The notes under the pieces were generated by a model, which saw only the letters and a program-made list of their open reading frames with translations, was not told where the DNA came from and made no database searches. From Sulfitobacter sp. THAF37 (GTDB taxonomy: Bacteria; Pseudomonadota; Alphaproteobacteria; Rhodobacterales; Rhodobacteraceae), in assembly GCF_009363555.1 (NCBI RefSeq), contig NZ_CP045372.1, forward strand, positions 992,001-1,056,000: DNA of 64,000 nucleotides, given 5' to 3'. The position numbers and the translations under genes are program-made. This document shows positions 57,560 to 64,000 of the stretch, piece after piece (position 1 is the first letter of the stretch; each line of letters begins with the position of its first letter).

Positions 57560-58562
57560 GGCGCAACCTCGGGTTCAGGACGACGTACAGCATATCGACG
57601 GCGAGATTGACGAGAGTGAACAGCAGCGCGAAGAGGATCACGATCCCCTGTATCAGGGGCAAATCCCGGTTGATCACCGCGTCAATGGCCATATTGCCAA
57701 GCCCCTCGTAGCTGAAAAGGCGTTCGATGATTACGGTCCCGCCGATCAGAAAGGTAAACTGTACTCCCACCAGTGTCAGTGTCGGCAGGATCGCGTTCGG
57801 CAGGGCCTCTCGAATGATCACATGGTTCTCGGCGTATCCCTTTGTCCGCGCCAGCGTCACGTAATCGAGGTGCATGGTCTCTTTCAGCGACTGCTTCAAC
57901 AGTTGCGAGATGATCGCCGCGAGCGGAATCGCCAGCGCCAGCGCCGGCATGAACATATGGGCGGCCAGATCGGCGATAACGTCGAAGCGCAACCGCGCGA
58001 TGGCTTCGAACAGGTAGAAGTTGGTGCTGAAATCGATGTTGAGCGAAGGCGAGATGCGTCCCGAGATGTGGAAAACGGGCCAGAGCACCCCGAACAGCAG
58101 GATCAGGACCAGCCCCCACAGGAAATCCGGAATGGACAGGGCCATGCCCGCGGTAACATCCACCGCTCCTTCGGCCGTGCCGTCCCGAAACCGCGTGCCG
58201 ATCAACGCCATGGTCCCACCCATCGCCACCGCCAAGAGCAGGGCGACGAAAGACAGCTCCAACGTGGCGGGAAGCCGATTCAGAACCAGCGTCGAAACCG
58301 GTTGCCGCAACGAAATCGACGTGCCGAAATCGCCTTGCAGCACACCGCTGAACCAGATGATGAACTGGCCGAAAATCGACTTGTCGAAACCGTACTGGGC
58401 CTCAAGCCGGGCAATGTCGGCATCGGTCGCCCCGGGCGGCAGCATCATGGCGATGGGGTTGCCCGGCACGACGCGGATGACGACAAACACGATCACCGCC
58501 ACGCCGAACAGCGTGATGGCGGTGGTCAGCAACCGCAGGAAGATGGTGCGCAGAAATGCCAT
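57552..58562 (-). CDS. Dipeptide-type ABC transporter permease (DppB-like)
   Basis: 336 residues. Membrane segments begin at about 10-30 (LRLLTTAITLFGVAVIVFVV); RVVPGNPIAMM is the usual motif after the first helix, and DYVTLARTKGYAENHVIIRE is the EAA loop. It follows dppA after 58 bases that hold a terminator-like hairpin. It pairs with the DppC-like permease. Confidence 0.9.
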   Translation of the reverse strand: MAFLRTIFLRLLTTAITLFGVAVIVFVVIRVVPGNPIAMMLPPGATDADIARLEAQYGFDKSIFGQFIIWFSGVLQGDFGTSISLRQPVSTLVLNRLPATLELSFVALLLAVAMGGTMALIGTRFRDGTAEGAVDVTAGMALSIPDFLWGLVLILLFGVLWPVFHISGRISPSLNIDFSTNFYLFEAIARLRFDVIADLAAHMFMPALALAIPLAAIISQLLKQSLKETMHLDYVTLARTKGYAENHVIIREALPNAILPTLTLVGVQFTFLIGGTVIIERLFSYEGLGNMAIDAVINRDLPLIQGIVILFALLFTLVNLAVDMLYVVLNPRLRHA

Positions 58563-58571
58563 TCAAACCCG

Positions 58572-58605
58572 AAAAAAGGGGTGGGGCCGCGCAGACGACC
58601 CCACC
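58572..58605 (-). terminator. Terminator-like hairpin between dppA and dppB
   Basis: Minus-strand GGTGGGG (58605-58599) pairs with CCCCACC (58586-58580), loop 12, then CC and six T (58577-58572). It lies just after dppA, so it could make the binding protein more abundant than the rest of the transporter. Confidence 0.65.
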
Positions 58606-58620
58606 AGTCAGGGAGAGCCG

Positions 58621-60147
58621 TCAGGCCCGCTTCATCAGGTGCGGCAGCAGCGCGCCCGACCGGTGCGGTGTTACCTTGACACCCGACACCGACAGGATCG
58701 GTTGAACATACTGCAGCAGCGGGATGACCTCGGCATTCTCGGCGACCAGGCGATCCACGCCTTTCCACCCTTCGATGCGTTTCTCCTCGTCCGCTTCAGC
58801 CCAAAGCGGAAGAATGGCATCGAAGGTTTCCTGCCCGTCCCAGACCGAGTGCGGAGAGGGGCCGAACATGGCGAACCCGGTCGAAGTGGTCGGGTCGCCA
58901 ACCGAATTGCCCCAGTTGTAGAACGCAGCAGGGGCCAATGTATCCGCAGCGCGCAGTTCATAGTGTTTGGCGATCTCGTAAACTTCGATCTCGGCTTCGA
59001 TACCGACCCGCCGCCAGAGACCGACGATGGCCTGAACCATCTCGTAATCCTTTGGCTTGAAGCCGCGGGTGGTCTGGATCTTGAACTTTACCGGGTTGTC
59101 GGGACCGTAGCCGCTTTCGGCCAGAAGCTGCTTGGACAACTCGGGGTCGTAGGGAACCTTGATCGTCTCGTCGTAGGCAACGTAATCCGGTGTCTGCAGG
59201 GTGTCGATCGGGATACCGTAACCGGACAGCAGCCGTTCGATGATCAGCGGCTTGTCGATCGCATGGGCCGCCGCCTTGCGGACATTGGGGTCGGTCATCA
59301 CGTCGATGTCGTTGAGAAAGATCATACCGATGTCCGAAACCGGCTCGGCCACGCCGTCGATCCCGTCCTTTGCCTTCAACCGGTCGAATTCCTCATAGGG
59401 CACTTCAAGCGTCACATGAGAATTGCCTGACTCTATCTCGGCCACGCGGCTGGCGGCATCGGTCACGAACTTGATCGTCACCGTCTTGAACTCCGGCGCA
59501 CCGCCCCAGTAGTTTTCGTTGGCCTTCAACCGGACGAAGGCGTTGCGCTCGAACCGGTCGACCATGTAGGGGCCGGTACCGATCGGTGCCTCCTCGAATC
59601 CTTCGGCTCCCACTTCCTCGTAGTACTTCTTGGGCAGAACATAGCCGGTGAGAAAGCTCATCCACTTGAAGAAGGTGGGTTCATATTCTTTCACATCCGC
59701 GGTGACGCGGTTGCCGTCGGCGACGATGTTCTCGACCTTGCCCCAGATGAACTGGATCGGGTTGCCGGTATCCGGGTTCGCCGCCCGTTGCAGCGACCAC
59801 GCGACATCCTCTGCGGTGAAGGGATCGCCGTTGTGCCAGGTGACGCCCTCGCGCACATCCATCCACAGCTTGGTATTGTCCTCGTTCCAGCCCCAGTCGG
59901 TGATCAGGCCGGGACCAAACGACAGGTCCGGTTCCTGGTGAATGTACAGATCGTACACGGATTGGTAGATCCCCTGGATCGTCGGGTTGACCGCCGAAGG
60001 CCCGACCGTGGGATCCCAGCTGGGCAGGTTGACGTTATAGGCGATCACCAGTTCCTCGATCTCCTGCGCAAAGCTGGGCAGGCCGATGGTGGCAAAAGCG
60101 GCAGCCGCCGCCGAAGACTTGAGCAAGCTTCTTCTTGAAAGTGACAT
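58621..60147 (-). CDS. Dipeptide-type ABC transporter substrate-binding protein (DppA-like)
   Basis: 508 residues, full length. The N-terminal MSLSRRSLLKSSAAAAAFAT is a twin-arginine signal, cleaved after about residue 27. LWMDVREGVTWHNGDPFTAE is the SBP_bac_5 signature. The family binds dipeptides, opines, nickel or other small molecules, and the ligand here is unknown; the surrounding genes suggest an aromatic or indole-type compound (inference). It is 32 bases after the FAD oxidoreductase gene. Confidence 0.9.
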   Translation of the reverse strand: MSLSRRSLLKSSAAAAAFATIGLPSFAQEIEELVIAYNVNLPSWDPTVGPSAVNPTIQGIYQSVYDLYIHQEPDLSFGPGLITDWGWNEDNTKLWMDVREGVTWHNGDPFTAEDVAWSLQRAANPDTGNPIQFIWGKVENIVADGNRVTADVKEYEPTFFKWMSFLTGYVLPKKYYEEVGAEGFEEAPIGTGPYMVDRFERNAFVRLKANENYWGGAPEFKTVTIKFVTDAASRVAEIESGNSHVTLEVPYEEFDRLKAKDGIDGVAEPVSDIGMIFLNDIDVMTDPNVRKAAAHAIDKPLIIERLLSGYGIPIDTLQTPDYVAYDETIKVPYDPELSKQLLAESGYGPDNPVKFKIQTTRGFKPKDYEMVQAIVGLWRRVGIEAEIEVYEIAKHYELRAADTLAPAAFYNWGNSVGDPTTSTGFAMFGPSPHSVWDGQETFDAILPLWAEADEEKRIEGWKGVDRLVAENAEVIPLLQYVQPILSVSGVKVTPHRSGALLPHLMKRA

Positions 60148-60179
60148 TGTTGTTCCCCTGTTGATCTGGATTTTTCCAG

Positions 60180-61748
60180 TTAGTTTCCGGCAAGTTTTCT
60201 GGCCAGGAGGGTGCCGGGCCCTGCCCCTGTGCCGCCACCGGGCCAGACTGCGGCGCCGGTGAGATAAAGATTTCGGATTGGAGTCGTCCCGTCGGCATAG
60301 CCACGCGCCGGACGGTTGATGAAATGCTGATGCAGATGATGGCTGCCGCAGACCTGATCGCCGCCCACAAGGTTCGGATTGTCCGCCTCGAACATGTCGG
60401 GTGTTACGACATGTTTTCCGATGATGTGGTCGCGCGTTCCGGGGGCGTAACGCTCCAGGATATCAAGGGCGCGGTCTGCAAAGGGCTCTGCCGTATCCTG
60501 CCAGTTTCTGGCATCAATGCCGCCAGCCGCGTCACCCCTGATCTGCCCCGGTGCCATGCGGACCTGAAGCCACAGGATATGTTTGCCCTCCGGCGCACGC
60601 GACGGGTCGACCACTGTTGGCTGACCGCAGACGATCACCGGTTCGTCCGGCAGCAACCCCGCCTTGGCCTGGGCATAGGTGCGTGCCATCTGGTCCATCG
60701 ACGGTGCCAGATGCACATAGGCAAATCGTTTCAGCTCGGGCGCAGGCCACTCCGGCAATTGATCCAAAGCCAGATGGATCATCATCGTACCCGGCGCGTG
60801 CTGGAACGTCTCCATCGCCCGTTCGTGGCGTGGATCGCCCGTCCCGCCCGTCAGCCTGAGCAACCCCGCTGGCGAGACATTGGCGATCACCGCCTTTTCG
60901 GCGCGCACCACTGTCTCGTCAGCCAGCACGACGCCAATCGCACGCCCCCCTGCCTGTTCGATATGACGGACCTCAGCACCGCAGGTGACTGACCCGCCTC
61001 GCGCCTCTATCATCGAGATCATGGCACCGGTAATCGTGTCTGCACCGCCTTGTCCCAGCACCATGCCAAACGCCTGACCGGCCATCGCCTCAAGGTAGGG
61101 GAACACCGCGCCGCCCGCGATGTCAGGGGCGAAATCAAGATGCATCCCCCATGCCGCCAGCGTCGCCTTGACCTGATCGTGTTCGAAGGTCTGGTCCAGC
61201 CAGGCCCGGGGCGACGTCATCAGGAACCGCGCGAGGTCCAGCGCGCCGGGGCTGCCGCGCTTCCACATGGTCTTGCCCATGAGCATGCCCAGCGCCCGCA
61301 TGTTCATCGGACTGCCCAGCACGCCAAGGATCGCTTCGGCATCGGCTGGAAAGCTCTCGGTCAGGCGCTTCCATGCCTCTGCATCCGCCTGGGAAAAACC
61401 GCGTATCCGCGCGGTGGTCAGCGCCGCGTCGTTCGACACACCCAGCCAGCGCCCATCGGGAAAGAGACTGGCAAAGGGGTTGGCGGTCGGTGCAAAGGAA
61501 AGCCCGTGTTTCGCCAGTTCGGCCCCATGTTGCTGGTGAAACGCTGACCCCGCGAACAGCGACAGGTTCATCGCCGCCCAGTCGTGGCGAAAGCCCGGCA
61601 ACGTGTACTCTCCTGTCTTGACCGCACCGCCGGGCACCGCGTTCTGTTCATAGACCGCAACCTTCCAGCCGCGCGCCGCGAGGTGGCACGCGCAAGCGAG
61701 ACTGTTGTGACCAGCCCCTATGATAATCGCGTCGGGATTCTCAGCCAT
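60180..61748 (-). CDS. FAD-dependent oxidoreductase, phytoene-desaturase-like (COG1233 type)
   Basis: 522 residues from the ATG at 61748. DAIIIGAGHNSLACACHLAA (6-25) is the FAD-binding GxGxxG motif, followed by WKVAVYEQNAVPGGAVKTGE. A C-terminal LYLTGAAVWPGGGTGAGPGT closes the FAD site. The family includes carotenoid desaturases and many amine or small-molecule oxidases. It is paralogous to the gene at 62654: both have an ICVGQP/VCGQP-type and EGKxILWLQ block. It is the first gene of the operon that includes the importer. Confidence 0.85.
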   Translation of the reverse strand: MAENPDAIIIGAGHNSLACACHLAARGWKVAVYEQNAVPGGAVKTGEYTLPGFRHDWAAMNLSLFAGSAFHQQHGAELAKHGLSFAPTANPFASLFPDGRWLGVSNDAALTTARIRGFSQADAEAWKRLTESFPADAEAILGVLGSPMNMRALGMLMGKTMWKRGSPGALDLARFLMTSPRAWLDQTFEHDQVKATLAAWGMHLDFAPDIAGGAVFPYLEAMAGQAFGMVLGQGGADTITGAMISMIEARGGSVTCGAEVRHIEQAGGRAIGVVLADETVVRAEKAVIANVSPAGLLRLTGGTGDPRHERAMETFQHAPGTMMIHLALDQLPEWPAPELKRFAYVHLAPSMDQMARTYAQAKAGLLPDEPVIVCGQPTVVDPSRAPEGKHILWLQVRMAPGQIRGDAAGGIDARNWQDTAEPFADRALDILERYAPGTRDHIIGKHVVTPDMFEADNPNLVGGDQVCGSHHLHQHFINRPARGYADGTTPIRNLYLTGAAVWPGGGTGAGPGTLLARKLAGN

Positions 61749-61764
61749 TTGGTCTGCGCTCCTT

Positions 61765-61799
61765 GAACAAGATAATTGCAAACGCATGTAATTTTGTCT
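61765..61799 (-). promoter_or_regulatory. Candidate promoter for the FAD oxidoreductase-dpp operon
   Basis: Minus-strand TAGACA (61801-61796) and, after 17 bases, AATTAT (61778-61773). It overlaps the opposite promoter and the palindrome at 61774-61793. Confidence 0.4.
61774..61793. promoter_or_regulatory. Operator-like palindrome in the divergent promoter region
   Basis: AATTGCA (61774-61780) and TGTAATT (61787-61793) are inverted copies with one mismatch, spacer 6. It covers the -10 region of the minus promoter and lies just upstream of the -35 of the plus promoter, so one regulator could control both units. No regulator gene is next to it in this window. Confidence 0.45.
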
Positions 61800-61822
61800 A
61801 GCATTGATTCATCTACTATAGC
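61794..61822 (+). promoter_or_regulatory. Candidate promoter for the isatin-hydrolase-like gene
   Basis: TTGTCT (61794-61799), 17 bases, TATAGC (61817-61822). It lies 37 bases upstream of the ATG at 61859. Confidence 0.45.
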
Positions 61823-61858
61823 GTGAAGCCAATCACGCAGATCCAGGGAGACGATCAA

Positions 61859-62650
61859 ATGAATGCAACTGATGTTGTAAGCAACCTAGGGGCGATGCTG
61901 GCCTCTGGCGGTGTCGAGGTGGTGGATTGCACCGGCATTCTGGGGCCCAACACACCCATTCTGCAACTGCCGCCGGACTTTGCCAAGAACACGCCAAAAG
62001 TCGAAATTCACAAGATTTCGGAGTATGACGACGACGGCCCGTTCTTTGCCTGGAACTGGATGGTGCTGGGTGAACATACGGGCACCCACTTCGATGCTCC
62101 GCACCATTGGGTCACAGGCAAGGACCACGCGGACGGCTATACCGACAAACTGGACGTCCAGCGCCTGATCGCGCCGGTCAACGTGATCGACTGCTCCAAG
62201 GAAGCGGCCGAGGACGAGGATTTCCTTCTGACCGCCGACCATATCAAGGAATGGGAAAAAGAGCACGGAGAGATCAAGGAAGGCGAATGGGTCGTGATGC
62301 GCACCGATTGGGATTCGCGCGCGGATGACGAGGGGAGATTCCTCAACGCCGACGAAAATGGCCCGCACAGCCCCGGCCCGACCCCGGAAGCGATCGAATA
62401 TCTGCTGGGCAAGAAGATTGTCGGCTGGGGAACCCAGTGCATCGGCACCGATGCCGGCCAGGCCGGCGGGATGGAACCGCCCTTCCCCGCGCATAACTTT
62501 CTGCACCGGGACAATTGTTTTGGCCTCGCATCCCTGGCCAACCTGTCCAAGCTGCCGGCAAAGGGCGCCGTGCTGATCGCTGCGCCACTGAAGATCGAAA
62601 ACGGCACAGGCAGCCCGATCCGTGCGCTGGCACTTGTACCCAAGGGTTAA
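61859..62650 (+). CDS. Cyclase-family metal hydrolase, isatin-hydrolase-like
   Basis: 263 residues from the ATG at 61859 (GGGAG upstream); a GTG at 61823 is an alternative. HTGTHFDAP (73-81) is the metal-binding motif of the cyclase/kynurenine-formamidase fold, with His73, His77 and Asp79. The sequence around it, together with GTQCIGTDAGQAGG and FGLASLANL (Ser225), agrees closely, position by position, with my memory of the Labrenzia isatin hydrolase structure, which opens isatin to isatinate. Confirmation needs an alignment. The second FAD oxidoreductase gene follows after 3 bases. It is divergent from the importer operon. Confidence 0.75.
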   Translation: MNATDVVSNLGAMLASGGVEVVDCTGILGPNTPILQLPPDFAKNTPKVEIHKISEYDDDGPFFAWNWMVLGEHTGTHFDAPHHWVTGKDHADGYTDKLDVQRLIAPVNVIDCSKEAAEDEDFLLTADHIKEWEKEHGEIKEGEWVVMRTDWDSRADDEGRFLNADENGPHSPGPTPEAIEYLLGKKIVGWGTQCIGTDAGQAGGMEPPFPAHNFLHRDNCFGLASLANLSKLPAKGAVLIAAPLKIENGTGSPIRALALVPKG

Positions 62651-62653
62651 GGG

Positions 62654-64000
62654 GTGGCGACGGTCGATCATCTGATCATCGGATCGGGTATCAACGCCCT
62701 GGTCGCGGCGGCCATGCTGTCGCGGAAAGGCGACAGTGTGTTGATGATCGAACGCGAAGACCGGATCGGGGGCTGCATGTTCACCTCCGATCAGGTCACG
62801 CTGCCGGGGTATCATCACGATGTCATGGCGGCGACATTCGTTCTGTTCCTGACCGGGCCAGCCTATGGCGCACTGGGCGAAGACCTGGCAAACCACGGGC
62901 TGGAGTTCTGCCATATCTCGCACCCGACCGCCGTTCTCAGGCCGGACGGCAGCGCGCTGACCCTCACAATGGACCGCGACAGCAACATCAGGACCTTCAA
63001 CAGCCGTGGCGCAGGTGATGGTGATCAACATGGCGCGGATGTGGGAAAGGTCGAAGAGGACGCAGCGTTCCTGTTCGCCCTTCTGGGTCAACCGCTCTGG
63101 TCCGGAAAAACGGCTCTGTTACTGGCAAAACAGGCATGGAAGCGGGGTCTTGGCCCGCTCAAGACCTGGTTCGGGGAAGCGTTGGAGCCGACCCGCGGCT
63201 GGCTTGAGACGCGCTATCAAAGCGCCGATGTGCAGGCTCTCTGGGCGCCGTGGGTGCTGCACGTCGGCCTGACGCCCGAAGCCAGCTACAGCGGTCAGAT
63301 GACCCGCGTGATCGCATTTGCGCTGGAGGCCGCGGGCGCGCCCGTGGTCAAGGGCGGCGCGGGACAGGCCGCTGCCGCATTCTTGTCTCTGATAAAGGCG
63401 AATGGCGGCGAAGTCCGCACCGGGGTGGAGGCCGCCAGCATCCTTACAGAGGGCGGCAAGGCCATCGGTGTGCGCACCATGCAAGGCGAGGAACTGTTGG
63501 CCCGCAATGTGATCGCCAGCACGGCGCCCGGCCAGCTTTACGGCGATCTGCTCAAGGCGGAAACACTGCCCGAACCGACAAAGAAGTTTCGACATGGCCG
63601 GGGCAATTTCCAGCTCCACTATGCGCTTGACGGACCCATAGAATGGGATGCCGAAGGGCTGGAGGATGTCGCGCTGATCCACCTCGCTGACGGGATAGAT
63701 TCAGTGTCCAAGTCCAGCAACGAGGCGGAACGGGGCATGTTGCCGGAAACGCCAACGATCTGCGTCGGGCAACCTCACCGGCTGGACCCGACCCGCTGCC
63801 CCGAGGGCAAGGCCATCCTGTGGCTGCAAATCCCCGATGCGCCCCGCGTGATCAAGGGCGACGCGGCGGCAGAGATCGACACCACCCCCGACTGGACCGA
63901 GACCATGCGTGAAGCCTACGCCGACCGCATCGAAGGCATCCTGAAACGACACATCCAGAACTGGGATGCCATCCGGCTCGAACGCAGGGCCTATTCCCCT
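62654..64000 (+). CDS. FAD-dependent oxidoreductase, phytoene-desaturase-like, C-terminus outside the window
   Basis: 449 codons are visible from the GTG at 62654, and the frame is open at the right edge. DHLIIGSGINALVAAAMLSR (5-24) is the FAD motif, and MIEREDRIGGCMFTSDQVTL follows. CVGQPHRLDPTRCPEGKAIL and LWLQIPDAPRVIKGD match the paralogue at 60180. It is 3 bases after the isatin-hydrolase-like gene, so it shares its transcript. The two FAD proteins may act on successive steps or as a pair (inference). Confidence 0.8.
   Translation, partial: MATVDHLIIGSGINALVAAAMLSRKGDSVLMIEREDRIGGCMFTSDQVTLPGYHHDVMAATFVLFLTGPAYGALGEDLANHGLEFCHISHPTAVLRPDGSALTLTMDRDSNIRTFNSRGAGDGDQHGADVGKVEEDAAFLFALLGQPLWSGKTALLLAKQAWKRGLGPLKTWFGEALEPTRGWLETRYQSADVQALWAPWVLHVGLTPEASYSGQMTRVIAFALEAAGAPVVKGGAGQAAAAFLSLIKANGGEVRTGVEAASILTEGGKAIGVRTMQGEELLARNVIASTAPGQLYGDLLKAETLPEPTKKFRHGRGNFQLHYALDGPIEWDAEGLEDVALIHLADGIDSVSKSSNEAERGMLPETPTICVGQPHRLDPTRCPEGKAILWLQIPDAPRVIKGDAAAEIDTTPDWTETMREAYADRIEGILKRHIQNWDAIRLERRAYSP

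Noticed and set aside
57432..58679. 415-residue plus-strand ORF over dppB and dppC
   Set aside because: It is antisense to two permease genes and consists of charged, Gln/Arg/His-rich sequence with no domain.
61886..63091. 401-residue minus-strand ORF over the isatin-hydrolase-like gene
   Set aside because: The plus-strand frame carries the metal-binding motif and good start; the minus frame has no family resemblance.

Overview
The window looks like chromosomal core DNA of a GC-rich alphaproteobacterium of the Rhodobacteraceae (Roseobacter group). This rests on gene order and protein character: dnaK-dnaJ-radC, secA next to a parvulin-argJ-mutT run, rimP-nusA-ylxR-infB, a ubiG/MarR/nitrilase/glutaredoxin/comF cluster, and hemH followed by a tiny membrane protein. 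I saw no rRNA, tRNA, CRISPR array, transposase, integrase or phage gene. No gene-free stretch exceeds about 270 bases.

Layout. 1-9749 (minus strand): surface-polysaccharide functions, namely a sulfotransferase (cut by the window edge), three glycosyltransferases (GT14-, GT2- and GT4-like), galE, galU, another GT2, a KdsB-type CMP-sugar synthetase and cysQ, with a polysaccharide-type ABC permease divergent at 9864. 10960-14968: dnaK, dnaJ, radC. 14989-25134: a phosphate-binding/OmpA fusion, an unknown exported protein, secA, then (plus) parvulin, argJ, mutT, a 44-residue small protein, a lipid kinase and a phosphoesterase. 25141-32426 (minus): infB, ylxR, nusA, rimP behind a leader with an intrinsic terminator, then a short solute-binding protein and pip. 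32475-39691: ubiG, MarR, nitrilase, grxC, comF, a methyltransferase, hemH, a 60-residue membrane protein and three envelope proteins (two L,D-transpeptidases flanking a CAP-domain lipoprotein). 39806-48168: an RNA methyltransferase, two half-ABC exporters, a CCA-adding enzyme, two Nudix hydrolases and Hsp33. 48176-52550: a response-regulator/PP2C phosphatase divergent from an Hpt protein, then ilvA and argG. 52698-53111: a DUF7282-like exported protein.

53183 to the right edge is the most interesting region. A probable eight-gene minus operon (FAD oxidoreductase, five-gene dipeptide-type ABC importer, kynureninase-like PLP enzyme, sulfotransferase-like protein) is divergent from a plus unit encoding an isatin-hydrolase-like enzyme and a second, paralogous FAD oxidoreductase, across a 110-base region with overlapping promoters and an operator-like palindrome. 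I read it as an uptake and degradation system for an indole- or oxindole-derived (o-aminoaryl) compound. The parts are recognisable, but the pathway as a whole is inference.

Regulatory RNA is the second theme. Besides ordinary terminators there is a probable attenuator in the rimP-nusA-infB leader, a hairpin that could separate dppA from dppB expression, two mutually exclusive hairpins over the lipid-kinase ribosome-binding site, and a very structured AT-rich leader before the 44-residue protein. All starts, promoters and hairpins were read by eye; no searches or folding programs were run.
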